The notes below the pieces were generated by a model. The model ran no database searches. It was not told the DNA's origin and worked only from the letters and a program-made list of their open reading frames with translations. DNA of 64,000 bases, from contig WVSM01000005.1 in the NCBI GenBank assembly GCA_015689645.1, positions 1-64,000 on the forward strand. Reading direction: 5' to 3'. Within the stretch, counting starts at the first letter, position 1; each line of letters starts with the position of its first letter. The position numbers and the translations under genes were made by a program. Positions 34,245 through 46,266 of this stretch are shown one piece after another. Source of the stretch: Rhodobacterales bacterium HKCCE4037. Lineage in GTDB: Bacteria; Pseudomonadota; Alphaproteobacteria; Rhodobacterales; Rhodobacteraceae.

Positions 34245-34798
34245 GGGCCCACGTTCAGGATCGCGTCGGTGCTCAGCGCCGTACAGAACTCGCCATGGAG
34301 GTGGCTGATCGCGCTGTCATGGATCATCTGCGCGTCCATCGCTTGCAGCCCGTCGCCCCAATCGGTCGAGGCGTTCGTCGCAAACGCGGCGCAGGCGTCG
34401 TGGGCGAGGCGCACGGCAAAGCCGAGGTTCGCCGCCATCCGCGTGGTGGTCGACACGCAATGTGGCGTCGTCAGCCCGCAGATCACCAGATCGGCGATGC
34501 TGGAATGGGTCAGGTGATCCTCAAGCTCGGTGCCGATGAAGGCGGAATTGACCTGCTTTTCGAAGATCGGTTCGTGCTCCTGCGGCGTGACCTCGGGCTT
34601 GAACGCGGTGCCATCCCCGGACAGCGGACTGCCGGCCTCCCGGCTGACATGCCGGATATGGCAGATCGGCGCAGCCCATTTGCGCCATTCGACCAGCAGG
34701 CGGGCGGCATTGGCCTCGGCCTGCTGATTGTTTCGCGCGCCCCAGACCGGGTTGTCGAAACCGGTCTGGACGTCGATCAGGATCAGGGCCGAGGCCAA
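34241..34798 (-). CDS. Isochorismatase-family cysteine hydrolase
   Basis: 185 residues from a TTG start. The triad of the family is present: Asp in LILIDVQTGF, Lys in FEKQVNSAF and Cys in LTTPHCVSTT. Such enzymes hydrolyse amides or vinyl ethers; the exact substrate is not shown. No ATG is available after the glpX stop; the TTG is 3 bp beyond it, with GAAGAAGG inside glpX as ribosome-binding site. It overlaps recJ by ATGA. TTG start is inference; later start sites would cut the catalytic Asp. Confidence 0.85.
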   Translation of the reverse strand: MASALILIDVQTGFDNPVWGARNNQQAEANAARLLVEWRKWAAPICHIRHVSREAGSPLSGDGTAFKPEVTPQEHEPIFEKQVNSAFIGTELEDHLTHSSIADLVICGLTTPHCVSTTTRMAANLGFAVRLAHDACAAFATNASTDWGDGLQAMDAQMIHDSAISHLHGEFCTALSTDAILNVGP

Positions 34799-34800
34799 AC

Positions 34801-35772
34801 CTACGCCTTCTTCTGACGGGGGTTGCGGTAGCTCATGCGCCGGACGGAGCCTGTCTTGGACCGCATCAGGATGGTTTCCGTCGTCAGGTGGCCGGGTTCG
34901 CGCACGATGCCGGGCAGGATCGAGCCATCGGTCACGCCGGTCGCGGCGAAGATCACGTCCTCGGTCACCATGTCGTCGCGTGAATAGACCCGGTCGAGAT
35001 CCTCGATCCCGGCCTTCGCGGCGCGGCCTTTCTCGTCGTCGTTGCGGAACATCAGGCGGCCCCACATCTGCCCGCCCATGCACTTCAGGGCTGCGGCGGC
35101 CAGAACGCCCTCAGGCGCGCCGCCCAGACCCATGTACATGTCGATGCCGGTCTTGCCGGCCTCGGCGCAATGGATCACGCCCGCGACGTCACCATCGGTG
35201 ATCAGGCGGATCGCGGCGCCGGTCTTGCGCAACTCGGCGATCATGTCCTCGTGACGGGGCCGGTCGAGCACGCAGACGGTGATGTCATGTGTCGTGCATT
35301 GCTTGGCGGCGGCCAGCAGGCGCACCCGCTCGCCCGGGGTCTGGTCGAGGCTGACGATTCCTTCAGGATAGCCTGGGCCGATGGCCAGTTTTTCCATGTA
35401 GACGTCGGGCGCATGCAGCATCGAGCCGCGCGGGCCCATGGCGATGACGGTCAGGGCGTTCGGCATGTCCTTGGCGGTCAGCGTCGTGCCTTCCAGCGGG
35501 TCGAGCGCGATATCCACCTCGGGCCCGGTGCCGGCGCCCACTTCTTCGCCGATGTAGAGCATCGGGGCTTCGTCCCGTTCGCCCTCGCCGATGACGACGA
35601 CGCCGGAGATCTCCAGCCGGTTGAGCTGTTCGCGCATGGCGTTCACGGCGGCCTGGTCGGCGGCCTTTTCATCGCCGCGCCCGATCCATTCGGCGCTTGC
35701 GATGGCCGCAGCCTCGGACACGCGGGCCAGACCCAGCGAGAGCATGCGGTCGTTGAAGTCTTTCTTGGCCAT
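34801..35772 (-). CDS. glpX: Class II fructose-1,6-bisphosphatase
   Basis: 323 residues with GEGERDEAPMLYIGEEVG and the metal-binding DPLEGTT motif of GlpX-type phosphatases. It dephosphorylates fructose 1,6-bisphosphate in gluconeogenesis. The frame starts at ATG 35772 and is close to the family length. The isochorismatase-like gene begins within 3 bp of its stop, indicating one operon. The 117 bp towards hom may carry its promoter. Confidence 0.96.
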   Translation of the reverse strand: MAKKDFNDRMLSLGLARVSEAAAIASAEWIGRGDEKAADQAAVNAMREQLNRLEISGVVVIGEGERDEAPMLYIGEEVGAGTGPEVDIALDPLEGTTLTAKDMPNALTVIAMGPRGSMLHAPDVYMEKLAIGPGYPEGIVSLDQTPGERVRLLAAAKQCTTHDITVCVLDRPRHEDMIAELRKTGAAIRLITDGDVAGVIHCAEAGKTGIDMYMGLGGAPEGVLAAAALKCMGGQMWGRLMFRNDDEKGRAAKAGIEDLDRVYSRDDMVTEDVIFAATGVTDGSILPGIVREPGHLTTETILMRSKTGSVRRMSYRNPRQKKA

Positions 35773-35889
35773 GGGCGTCCCTGCGCGATGTTGTGCTTGT
35801 TGGCTCCGGCTTAACTTGCAGGGGCAGGGGCGACAAGACCGGGGGCGCTAACAGGTTCGGGTTAATCCAGGCGCGCGGCTCCGCCGGGA

Positions 35890-37176
35890 TCAAACGTCCT
35901 CGATCCGCAGCGCCACGGGCTCACCTTCCACGACGCCGGTCGCGGGCAGGGCGGCCAATGCCGCATTGAGGTCGGGTCGCGCCGCCTTGTGGGTGATGAT
36001 CAGGACCGGCGCGTTGCTGGCCTCGTGATCATACTGGCGCATCCGGTCGATCGAGATGCCGTTCTCGCCCAAGGCCGTTGCGACCTTCGCCAGAGCGCCC
36101 GGTTTGTCGACCAGCTCCATGCGCAGGTAGAAACAGGCCGGGCTTTCGGCATTGGCCGCAGTGGCCTGCACCAGGCTGTCCGCGGGTTGTCCGAAGACCG
36201 GCAGCCGCAGGCCGCGTGCAATGTCGCAGACGTCGCCCATCACGGCCGAGGCTGTCGGCCCTTCGCCAGCACCGGGGCCACGCAGCACGACCTGTTCGAC
36301 CGCGTCCCCTTCGATCACCACCATGTTGGTGCCGCCCACCAATTGACCCAGCGGCGACGTCGCGGGCACGAGGCAGGGCGTCATGCGCTGTTCCAGTCCG
36401 CGACCCGTCATGCGCGCCACGCCAAGCAGCTTGATCTTGTAACCGAGGTCGCCCGCGCGGCGGATGTCGTCGATGGAGACCTTGCCGATCCCCTCCAACC
36501 GCACATCGCCGAACGAGACCTTCGTGCCGAACGCGATCGCGGCGAGGATCGCCAGCTTGTGGCCCGCGTCGATGCCGCCCACGTCGAGGTTCGGGTCAGC
36601 TTCGAGGTAGCCAAGGCCGTCGGCCTCGTCGAAGGCTTCCTGGTAGCTGAGCCCCGCCTCGTCCATCCGGGTCAGGATGTAGTTGCAGGTGCCGTTCATC
36701 ACGCCCATGACGCGGTCGATCCGATTGCCCGCGAGCCCCTCGGTCAGCGATTTGATGACCGGGATGCCACCGGCCACCGCCGCCTCGTACCGCAGGGCCG
36801 CGCCGTGGCTTTCGGCGAGTTCCGCAAGCGCCTGACCGTGATGGGCCAGCATCGCCTTGTTGGCGGTGACCACGTCTTTTCCCGCGCTGAGCGCCGCTTC
36901 GGTCGCGTCCTTGGCGGGGCCGTCTTCGCCGCCCATCAGTTCGACGAACAGGTCGACATCGTCCCGTTTCGCGAGCGCGACCGGGTCATCCTCCCATGCG
37001 TAGGCGTCCAGCTTCACGCCGCGGTCCTTGTCCCGGGAGCGGGCGGAGACGGCGGAGATCGTGATCTCGCGGCCCGTGCGGGCGGTCAGCAGGCGGGCTT
37101 GCCGCTGCACGATCTTCACGACACCCACGCCAACGGTGCCAAGCCCGGCGATGCCAAGACGAAGGGGGTCACTCAT
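35890..37176 (-). CDS. hom: Homoserine dehydrogenase
   Basis: 428 residues: NAD(P)-binding GLGTVGVGVVKI at the N-terminus, catalytic domain with GVMNGTCNYILTRM and DAGHKLAILAAIAFG, and a C-terminal ACT domain (about 350-420) for threonine feedback. It reduces aspartate semialdehyde to homoserine on the way to threonine and methionine. The start gives MSDPLRLGIAGLG, the usual form. glpX lies downstream after a gap, same direction, so co-transcription is possible. Confidence 0.97.
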   Translation of the reverse strand: MSDPLRLGIAGLGTVGVGVVKIVQRQARLLTARTGREITISAVSARSRDKDRGVKLDAYAWEDDPVALAKRDDVDLFVELMGGEDGPAKDATEAALSAGKDVVTANKAMLAHHGQALAELAESHGAALRYEAAVAGGIPVIKSLTEGLAGNRIDRVMGVMNGTCNYILTRMDEAGLSYQEAFDEADGLGYLEADPNLDVGGIDAGHKLAILAAIAFGTKVSFGDVRLEGIGKVSIDDIRRAGDLGYKIKLLGVARMTGRGLEQRMTPCLVPATSPLGQLVGGTNMVVIEGDAVEQVVLRGPGAGEGPTASAVMGDVCDIARGLRLPVFGQPADSLVQATAANAESPACFYLRMELVDKPGALAKVATALGENGISIDRMRQYDHEASNAPVLIITHKAARPDLNAALAALPATGVVEGEPVALRIEDV

Positions 37177-37200
37177 GCCGAAATCTCCGGGGATCGCTTT

Positions 37201-37243
37201 CGTTGCGCAGCCCGTTTAGCGGCTTAACCCGAGGGCTGCAACG
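37201..37243 (-). terminator. Imperfect hairpin between hom and lipoprotein gene
   Basis: CGTTGCGCAGCCC and GGGCTGCAACG pair with a two-base bulge around a loop of about 19 bases. It lies just after the lipoprotein stop and before hom on the same strand, so it may weaken read-through into hom. No T-run follows. Confidence 0.35.
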
Positions 37244-37251
37244 CACCGGTG

Positions 37252-37500
37252 TCAGAGGGGCATGTTCCGCAGCCAGTTGGCGCGGCGGCGCAGGTTGGCG
37301 GCGCGTGCCTCGAGGCTTGTACCTTCGACGGCGGCGACGCGGGGGGCGTCGCGTTCCGTCTGGGCCAGCAACGGCTCGAGCGGGACCAGTTGCGGGTACC
37401 CGGACGCCAGCGACTGCTCGGTCAGACGGTCGTTGAGATCGGGCATGCCCGGTCCGCAGGCGACGGGCAGAAGGCAAAGGAGGAAGGCTGCAACTCGCAT
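37252..37500 (-). CDS. Small putative lipoprotein
   Basis: 82 residues: a hydrophobic signal (RVAAFLLCLLPVACG) with a lipobox-like Cys, then a short soluble part with a helical C-terminus rich in Arg and Leu (EARAANLRRRANWLRNMPL). The family is unnamed; similar small lipoproteins occur in Roseobacters. The start could instead be an ATG at 37524 (MAPRYRRF); neither has a strong ribosome-binding site. It diverges from the TetR gene, sharing a 76-bp control region. Confidence 0.7.
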   Translation of the reverse strand: MRVAAFLLCLLPVACGPGMPDLNDRLTEQSLASGYPQLVPLEPLLAQTERDAPRVAAVEGTSLEARAANLRRRANWLRNMPL

Positions 37501-37548
37501 AAAGCGACGGTAACGCGGAGCCATGCGCCAAGTCCAGATGCCTTGAAT

Positions 37549-37562
37549 TGAACGTGTGTTCA
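37549..37562. promoter_or_regulatory. Inverted repeat before TetR gene
   Basis: Perfect TGAAC-GTGT-GTTCA, 14 bp before the TetR start codon, in the gap to the divergent lipoprotein gene. Likely an autoregulatory operator for the TetR protein; not tested. Confidence 0.5.
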
Positions 37563-37576
37563 GATAATCTGCGCTC

Positions 37577-38161
37577 ATGGCAAGAACCCAAGGCTCGCAC
37601 GCCGGCACCACCGGCCCCAAGGTCCGCGACGCGGCGCTGCGGCTGTTCGCGCGGCACGGCTTCGCCGCCGTTTCCATGCGCCAGATCGCGCGGGAGGTCG
37701 GCGTTCAGGCGGGTGCCCTCTACCTCTATACGCCTGACAAGCAGACGCTTCTCTTCGAGTTGATGCGCGATCATCTTGAGGACCTGCTGGCAGCATGGGA
37801 CCCGCCGGAGGGGGGTGCCTTGAGAAGGCTGGAGCATTTCGTGCGCCACCACATCGCCTATCACCTTGACCGGCCCGACCTGGTGTTCATCGCCTACATG
37901 GAGTTGCGGAACCTCAGCCCCGAGAACTTCGCGACCATCGAAGGGCTGCGTCGCGACTACGAGAACCGGCTTGAAGCGATCCTGAACGAGGGCGTCGCCA
38001 CAGGCAGGTTCGACGTGCCCGATACGAAGCTGGCGACCATGGCGGTGATCTCGATGCTGACAGGCGTCACCACGTGGTTTCGAGAGGGCGGACGCCTGTC
38101 GCGGACAGATGTCGGAAACCTGTACTGGGATATGGTGCGCAAGGCCGTCCTGGCGGCCTGA
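37577..38161 (+). CDS. TetR-family transcriptional regulator
   Basis: 194 residues. The N-terminal HTH is clear (KVRDAALRLFARHGFAAVSMRQIAREVGVQAGALYLY, seen over about residues 15-50). The C-terminal ligand-binding half (60-190) is helical, with TFR motifs of the group that controls lipid or acyl-CoA genes. It converges with a fatty acid desaturase gene 6 bp downstream, so desaturase control is conceivable but unproven. Confidence 0.88.
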   Translation: MARTQGSHAGTTGPKVRDAALRLFARHGFAAVSMRQIAREVGVQAGALYLYTPDKQTLLFELMRDHLEDLLAAWDPPEGGALRRLEHFVRHHIAYHLDRPDLVFIAYMELRNLSPENFATIEGLRRDYENRLEAILNEGVATGRFDVPDTKLATMAVISMLTGVTTWFREGGRLSRTDVGNLYWDMVRKAVLAA

Positions 38162-38167
38162 GCGCGA

Positions 38168-39211
38168 TTATTGAGCAGGAACGACGTGTTGGGTGCGGCG
38201 TTCCTTTGGGAATGGCACCAGGCGTTGCTGGTCCTCGTCCCACAATTTCAGGGTGAAAGACCGGAAGGCCTCCATCCAGCCAATCGTCTGCACCTCGTAC
38301 TTTTGCCGCAGCGCACGATGGCACACGCGCAGCCGGTACGATGGAATATTGGCGTTGAAGTGGTGGATATCGTGATACGTGATATTCGCGACGGCGAAAT
38401 CGAAAAGCCACCCTAGATCGAGTGCAGACGAACCTTGAAGGGCTGCGCGCGCCGGGTTCAGGTCAGGCTTCCGGTCCCACCATGTGTCCTCGAAATTGTG
38501 CTGCAAATACACGAGAAACACGCCGATGCAGCCCGCCGCGAACACGGTCCCAGCATAAATCACGAGGCCCGGCGTACCAGCCAGCGCCCAGATCAGCGCC
38601 ACCCAGGCGGCAAGGCCAGCGTTGTGGGCCAGTACCTGCTTCGGCGCGATGCGCGCCGCGTTCTTGGGCCAGCGATAGGCCAAAGCATAGGTGAACAGAC
38701 CGCCCACGGGGATCATCAATAGCGGATTGCGATAGAGACGGTATTGCAGCCGCTTCCAGAAGCCGGCCTCCTCCCACTCCCGCAGGGTCATCGTGTATAT
38801 CTCGGTCGTGTCGCGCTCATCGAGGTTGCCGAGGTGGCTGTGATGCTCGTTATGGTTGAACTGCATCACGCTGAAAGGCGTCAGGGTGAAGACGCTGCTG
38901 GCGTGACCGGCAAGCGTGTTCAACCGCTTGGTCGTGAAGAACGAATTGTGGCCGAGATCATGCTGGATCACGTAAAGCCGGACGCCCGCGAAAGCATTGA
39001 TCACGATCAGCGGCACGACCAGCCACCAGACCGGCCAGGCCTGCACGGCAAGCCAGAGCGTCAGGAAATAGGCGGCAAAGGTTCCGAAGTAGCTGAGGGA
39101 AGCGAGGCGATTGTCGCGTGCTGTCCAGTCGCGCGTGAAACGGCGAATCTCTCGCTCGGCCTCTTTTCGATAGTTCGGGGTGATCTCGGGCAGGGACGGT
39201 TGAGCGTGCAT
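38168..39211 (-). CDS. Membrane fatty acid desaturase
   Basis: 347 residues, several membrane segments and the three His boxes of membrane desaturases: HDLGH, HNEHHSH and HDIHH. These bind the di-iron site that introduces double bonds in acyl chains. ATG 39211 gives MHAQPSLPEITPNYRKE; the frame extends further upstream but in a poor context. The 341 bp between it and glyA have no gene; they hold its presumed promoter and the glyA terminator. The TetR gene converges with it. Confidence 0.9.
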   Translation of the reverse strand: MHAQPSLPEITPNYRKEAEREIRRFTRDWTARDNRLASLSYFGTFAAYFLTLWLAVQAWPVWWLVVPLIVINAFAGVRLYVIQHDLGHNSFFTTKRLNTLAGHASSVFTLTPFSVMQFNHNEHHSHLGNLDERDTTEIYTMTLREWEEAGFWKRLQYRLYRNPLLMIPVGGLFTYALAYRWPKNAARIAPKQVLAHNAGLAAWVALIWALAGTPGLVIYAGTVFAAGCIGVFLVYLQHNFEDTWWDRKPDLNPARAALQGSSALDLGWLFDFAVANITYHDIHHFNANIPSYRLRVCHRALRQKYEVQTIGWMEAFRSFTLKLWDEDQQRLVPFPKERRTQHVVPAQ

Positions 39212-39552
39212 TGGTCCGGTCCAGGTCGTGATTATCGTATGACTAACAACAGCTTGGTCGATCAGGTTCCCTTTGCGGCCTCCCGACCGCATCCATACGG
39301 AGCATTTAATACAAATTATTCGGTCCGCAATCTGCCAGCCTCTGTTTTTCAAGACAATATCGACCCGCAGGTCGCATCAAAACCGGTGGAAATCCGCAGT
39401 CTGCGCGCTCGCTCCGTCACGTTGCCGGGCGCATTGCAGAAAACGTCGTCCGTTCAAAGGAAAAGCCGCATCGGGGGTCTCCGGTGCGGCCTGATCAACG
39501 GTTTACGCATGATCGGCGCAGACGGGCTGGTCCGCGACGCCGGGCGATACGC
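39212..39552. other. Gene-free stretch between desaturase and glyA
   Basis: No coding frame here has a recognisable start, motif or codon pattern. It is less GC-rich than its flanks around 39230-39360, which is the likely desaturase promoter region. A terminator for glyA is at 39453-39490. I see no RNA gene or repeat in the rest. Confidence 0.5.
39453..39490 (-). terminator. Rho-independent-type terminator of glyA
   Basis: Hairpin with GCCGCATCGG / CCGGTGCGGC arms (one G-T pair) at 39465-39490, followed on the minus strand by TTTTCCTTT. It is about 60 bp past the glyA stop and in the right orientation. Confidence 0.7.
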
Positions 39553-40848
39553 TCAGAGGTTCGGATAGATCGGGAACCTGTCGCAGAGCGCCTGCACCTC
39601 TGCCCGGACCTTGGCTTCGACGTCGTCGTTGCCGTCCTCACCGTTCGCGGCGAGACCATCGACCACTTCGACAATCCAGTCGGCGATCTGGCGGAACTCG
39701 GGCTCCCCGAAGCCGCGGGTCGTCCCGGCGGGGGTGCCGAGGCGGATGCCGGAGGTGATCGTCGGCTTCTCGGTATCGAACGGGATGCCGTTCTTGTTGC
39801 AGGTGATATGTGCGCGCCCGAGTGCCTTCTCGGTCGCGTTGCCTTTGACGCCCTTGGGCCGCAGATCGACCAGCATCAGGTGCGTGTCGGTGCCACCCGT
39901 GACGATATCGAGACCGCCCTTCATCAACTGATCGGCCAGCGCCTTCGCATTGGCGATCACCTGCGTCTGGTAATCCTTGAACCCGGGGCGCAGCGCCTCG
40001 CCGAAGGCCACGGCCTTGCCTGCGATCACATGCATCAGCGGGCCGCCCTGGATGCCGGGGAAAATAGCGGAGTTCACCTTCTTCGAAATCGCCTCGTCAT
40101 CGGTCAGGATCATGCCGCCGCGCGGGCCGCGCAGGGTCTTGTGGGTCGTCGTGGTGGCAACGTGGGCGTGCGGGAAGGGTGACGGGTAATGGCCCGACGC
40201 CACGAGGCCCGCGAAATGCGCCATGTCCACCAGAAGGTAAGCGCCAACGGAATCGGCGATCTCGCGCATCTTCGCGAAGTCGATGATGCGCGGAATGGCG
40301 GAACCGCCGGCGATGATCATCTTCGGCTGATGCTCGGTCGCCAGTTCGGCCACCTGGTCGTAGTCAAGCTCCATATCCTGCTGGCGGACGCCATACTGGA
40401 TGGCGTTGAACCACTTGCCAGACTGGTTCGGCTTCGCACCATGGGTCAGGTGGCCACCGGCGTCGAGGCTCATGCCCAGGATCGTGTCACCGGGCTGCAG
40501 AAGCGCCTGGAATACCCCCTGGTTCGCTTGGCTGCCCGAGTTCGGCTGGACATTGGCGAACCCGACGTTGAACAGCTGCTTGGCCCGGTCGATGGCGAGG
40601 TTCTCGGCAATGTCGACATACTGGCACCCGCCGTAGTAGCGGCGGCCCGGATAGCCCTCGGCATACTTGTTGGTCATCACGCCGCCCTGGGCTTCCATCA
40701 CGGCGGCGGAAACGATGTTTTCCGAGGCGATCAGCTCGATCTCGTCGCGCTGGCGGCCAAGCTCCTGCCGTGTGGCGGCGAAAATCTCGGGGTCGCGGGT
40801 CTCGAGGCGTTCGCTGAAGAAACCGTCGTCTTGATGCGGGGCGTTCAT
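39553..40848 (-). CDS. glyA: Serine hydroxymethyltransferase
   Basis: 431 residues. PLP enzyme with the conserved [16 protein letters not shown] containing the PLP-binding Lys, [13 protein letters not shown] and [18 protein letters not shown]. It converts serine and tetrahydrofolate to glycine and 5,10-methylenetetrahydrofolate. ATG 40848 is preceded by AGGAG 8 bp away and gives [11 protein letters not shown]; a much longer open frame upstream is spurious. It diverges from nadK over 203 bp that should hold both promoters. Confidence 0.97.
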   Translation of the reverse strand: MNAPHQDDGFFSERLETRDPEIFAATRQELGRQRDEIELIASENIVSAAVMEAQGGVMTNKYAEGYPGRRYYGGCQYVDIAENLAIDRAKQLFNVGFANVQPNSGSQANQGVFQALLQPGDTILGMSLDAGGHLTHGAKPNQSGKWFNAIQYGVRQQDMELDYDQVAELATEHQPKMIIAGGSAIPRIIDFAKMREIADSVGAYLLVDMAHFAGLVASGHYPSPFPHAHVATTTTHKTLRGPRGGMILTDDEAISKKVNSAIFPGIQGGPLMHVIAGKAVAFGEALRPGFKDYQTQVIANAKALADQLMKGGLDIVTGGTDTHLMLVDLRPKGVKGNATEKALGRAHITCNKNGIPFDTEKPTITSGIRLGTPAGTTRGFGEPEFRQIADWIVEVVDGLAANGEDGNDDVEAKVRAEVQALCDRFPIYPNL

Positions 40849-41051
40849 GGGGCAGCTCCTTTGCCGGGCGTTCGGGATCGTTGCGGGCGATTTAGGGCAA
40901 TCCGGCCGGGTGGGGAAGTGTGCAAAGCGGCGCGGCAGCCTTGTTTTGCGGCATTCCGGAATTTGGCGGGACCGCCGATGCGCGGATCGGATATTGTGTT
41001 TCCGATAGGTGCGCGCGATGGTCCAAGGGCAGGAGACGCAGGGGAGGGGGC

Positions 41052-41819
41052 ATGCCCGCCGCACGCAACATCGCCTTTCTGGCCTCGGACACCGATCTGG
41101 CCCAGGGGGCGAAGGCAACGCTTGAGGCGCGCTACGGCGCCCACTCGCCGGAAGAGGCCGACGTGATCGTCGCCCTGGGCGGCGATGGCTTCATGCTGTC
41201 GACCCTTCACGGCACGCAGGCGCTGCCCGCGCCGGTCTACGGAATGAACCGTGGCACCGTGGGCTTCCTTATGAACGAATATGCCGCCGACGGTCTGATC
41301 GAGCGCCTGGAATCCGCGGAAGAAGCGGTCATCAACCCGCTGAAGATGCGGGCCGAATGCGTCGATGGAAGCGTGGTCGAGGCCTTGGCGATCAACGAGG
41401 TCAGCCTGCTGCGGGCCGGGCCGCAGGCCGCCAAGCTGCGCATCATCGTCGATGGCAAGCTGCGGATGGACGAGTTGGTCTGCGATGGTGCCCTGGTCAG
41501 TACCCCTGCGGGATCGACCGCCTACAATTATTCGGCCCATGGTCCGATCCTGCCCATCGGGGCGGATGTGCTGGCGATGACGGCAGTGGCCGCGTTCCGG
41601 CCGCGCCGGTGGCGGGGGGCGTTGCTGCCGAAAAAGGCGCTGGTCCGCATCGAGGTCGTGGAGGCCGCGAAGCGCCCGGTGATGGCCGACGCCGACAGTC
41701 GGTCGGTCAAGGCGGTGGCGGCGGTGGAGATCCGTTCGGAGCCCGAGATCGAGCATCGCATCCTCTTCGATCCGGGGCATGGCCTGGAAGAGAGATTGCT
41801 GCGCGAGCAATTCCAGTAG
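41052..41819 (+). CDS. nadK: NAD kinase
   Basis: 255 residues with the kinase motif GGDGF near residue 37, NRGTVGFL and [16 protein letters not shown]. It phosphorylates NAD to NADP. ATG 41052 has a GGGGAGGGG site right before it; the frame is open to 40920 but unlike other family members. The gene is short for the family but typical for Alphaproteobacteria. maeB follows, 94 bp downstream. Confidence 0.95.
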   Translation: MPAARNIAFLASDTDLAQGAKATLEARYGAHSPEEADVIVALGGDGFMLSTLHGTQALPAPVYGMNRGTVGFLMNEYAADGLIERLESAEEAVINPLKMRAECVDGSVVEALAINEVSLLRAGPQAAKLRIIVDGKLRMDELVCDGALVSTPAGSTAYNYSAHGPILPIGADVLAMTAVAAFRPRRWRGALLPKKALVRIEVVEAAKRPVMADADSRSVKAVAAVEIRSEPEIEHRILFDPGHGLEERLLREQFQ

Positions 41820-41913
41820 CCGCAGGAAGGCGGCGCAAGGTGTCGCAGGGTCAATCCCGGCGACGGCTGATACGAGATGGTTTAACGTTAAACGATCCGG
41901 GGAGGATGGTCGG

Positions 41914-44190
<2,277 letters not shown>

Positions 44191-44272
44191 TCGGACTCAT
44201 GCGCGGCCGGAAAACTGTCGAACGACCTGATTTCGCTCACCTGTCGCGCGGCAGGGCGCCATACTGAGCGGC

Positions 44273-45796
44273 ATGGACAAGAACCGACACCGACAGTCCA
44301 GATCCGGCGAGACCAAAGGCCCGGGCGCTGCGGACAAACGCGCGCTGGGGCACCTGAGCCATGACATTCGTGCCGCCATGTCGGATGTGCTGGGTGGCCT
44401 GCGCCTGATCGACGCTGACTGGCTGGATCCTCGTACGCGGACGCAATTCGATCGAGTGCGCGCATCCGCCGATACGCTGGCCGCCCTGGTGGATCACGCC
44501 CTGTTCGAGGCGTCCGGCGAGCAGCCGATTGCACGGGATCAAGGTCCGGTTGTTCTGGAAGAGTGGCTTGCCTCTCTGGAAGATCGCTGGAGGGGACAGG
44601 TCTCCGAAAGCGGGCGATCCTTCCGCATTCATCGATATGGCGACCTGCCCAGGCAGATCAGCGTGCCGCCCGTGCAATTGACGCGCGTGGTGGCCAACTT
44701 GATCGGAAATGCCTTCCGGCATGCGGCCAACGGCGATGTTACGCTGGACCTCGCCGTCGGGGGCGATGGCGCGTTGACCATTTCGGTGCAGGACCAGGGG
44801 GCCGGGTATCCGCAAGAGGTGCTGGAGGGTCGTGCCGACGGCGGGATGGGCGATCAGGCCGGTTCGGGGCTTGGGCTGAAAATCGCGCGCGAATTGTCGG
44901 CGGAACTGGGGATCGAGCTGGCAATCGAGAACCGCCCCCAGGGTGCAAGAGCGACCCTTCGATTGGCGCCAGCACTCCTCGTCGGAGACGGAACCGCCGC
45001 ACCGGAGGCCACGCTGCCCGATCTAAGCGCACTGCGTATTATGGTGGCCGAGGACAATCTGACGAACCAGACCATCCTGCGTCACATGATGGACGATTTG
45101 GGCGCCCGAACCGATTTCGTGATGGATGGTCGCGCCGCCCTGCGCGCATTGACCTCGGACGCCTACGACATCGCGCTTCTGGACATCGAGATGCCCGAGA
45201 TGTCGGGACTGGAAGTGATGGAGGCGATCCGTGCCATTCCGGGTGAGATTGCCGCCATGCCCTTGGTGGCGATCACCGCTTATGTGCTGCGCGACAACCG
45301 CGAGGCGATCTACGCCGCCGGTGCCGACGGGATCATCGGCAAGCCGGTGTCGTCTGCGGCGGACCTGGGTCATGCGATCCTGAGGCACGTCGGGGTAACA
45401 AGCGGCGACGCGATCCTCCCGGATGCAGCACCCAACGATGCGGTCGTGCTCGACCGGACCCGGATGGACGACCTGATGGAAGCCGCCGGGCCGGAGGGGC
45501 GGGCGGAATTGCTGCTACGTCTGGGCGAAGACCTTTCCACGACCCTGGAAACGCTCGACCGCGCCGTTGCCGAAAAGGACTCCAGGGAGATCCGCGCGCA
45601 AACCCATATCCTGATCGCGATTTCCGGTGCGGTCGGGGCGGATCGGCTTTGCAATGCCTCAGAGGCGCTCAATATCGCCGTCAAACGCAAGGCCGTAGAG
45701 CGCTTCGCGTCTCTTTTCCCGGCGTTGCGTGCAGATCTCGTGGCCCTGATCGATGAGGTCGCCAGGCGGCGGGCAGAGGAGGATGCCGGGGCGTGA
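44273..45796 (+). CDS. Soluble hybrid histidine kinase with receiver and Hpt domains
   Basis: 507 residues. H-box HLSHDIRAAMSDV with the phospho-acceptor His near residue 30, N-box NLIGNAFRHA, G-box GSGLGLKIA, then a receiver domain (VAEDN, Asp in ALLDIEMPEMSG, Lys in GKPV) and a C-terminal Hpt domain with THILIAISGAVGADRL containing the phospho-His. No membrane segment or sensor domain precedes the H-box, so it is a cytoplasmic kinase that must sense through a partner. The GTGA overlap with a possible earlier cdd start is doubtful. Confidence 0.9.
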   Translation: MDKNRHRQSRSGETKGPGAADKRALGHLSHDIRAAMSDVLGGLRLIDADWLDPRTRTQFDRVRASADTLAALVDHALFEASGEQPIARDQGPVVLEEWLASLEDRWRGQVSESGRSFRIHRYGDLPRQISVPPVQLTRVVANLIGNAFRHAANGDVTLDLAVGGDGALTISVQDQGAGYPQEVLEGRADGGMGDQAGSGLGLKIARELSAELGIELAIENRPQGARATLRLAPALLVGDGTAAPEATLPDLSALRIMVAEDNLTNQTILRHMMDDLGARTDFVMDGRAALRALTSDAYDIALLDIEMPEMSGLEVMEAIRAIPGEIAAMPLVAITAYVLRDNREAIYAAGADGIIGKPVSSAADLGHAILRHVGVTSGDAILPDAAPNDAVVLDRTRMDDLMEAAGPEGRAELLLRLGEDLSTTLETLDRAVAEKDSREIRAQTHILIAISGAVGADRLCNASEALNIAVKRKAVERFASLFPALRADLVALIDEVARRRAEEDAGA

Positions 45797-45864
45797 TCCC
45801 TTGCGCTCCGCCGCGACGGGTCGCAAGGTGTGAGGATCATGAAGCGCGACAATTGAGGTTCCGT

Positions 45865-46266
45865 TTGGCCGATCCCCTCCTTCCGCTCGCAGCGCAGGTG
45901 CGCGAAAACGCCCATGCGCCGTATTCCAATTTCAAGGTGGGTGCCGCCTTGCGCTCGGTCGAAGGGCGCGTGCACCTCGGTTGCAACGTCGAAAACGTAG
46001 CGTACCCGGAAGGCACCTGTGCCGAAGCCGGCGCGATCGCCGCGATGATCGCGTCCGGCGATACGCGGATCGCCGAGATCGCGGTGATCGCCGACAGCCC
46101 CTCTCCGGTGCCACCCTGTGGGGGCTGCCGCCAGAAGCTTGCCGAATTCGCCGATGGCGACGTGAAAGTGACGATGGGCACAACCGGCGGCTTGTCCAAA
46201 ACGGTGACGGTCGCCGATCTTCTGCCGGGGCAATTCACCGCCGGGCACATGACCGCCACGACATGA
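45865..46266 (+). CDS. cdd: Cytidine deaminase
   Basis: 133 residues from the TTG at 45865, which has GAGG 6 bp upstream. Zinc-binding motifs are TCAEAGAI (Cys and catalytic Glu) and PPCGGC. It deaminates cytidine and deoxycytidine. Other in-frame starts are GTG 45793, which overlaps the kinase stop, and TTG 45853; the 45865 start gives the usual family length. The stop overlaps the deoA ATG (ATGA). First gene of the nucleoside salvage operon. Confidence 0.85.
   Translation: MADPLLPLAAQVRENAHAPYSNFKVGAALRSVEGRVHLGCNVENVAYPEGTCAEAGAIAAMIASGDTRIAEIAVIADSPSPVPPCGGCRQKLAEFADGDVKVTMGTTGGLSKTVTVADLLPGQFTAGHMTATT

Noticed and set aside
35773-35889. SAM or threonine riboswitch near hom
   Set aside because: No conserved stem pattern was recognised in this gap or in the hom upstream region.
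37549-37562. Insertion-element end repeat
   Set aside because: The short perfect repeat is in the promoter of a TetR gene, without target-site duplication or transposase.
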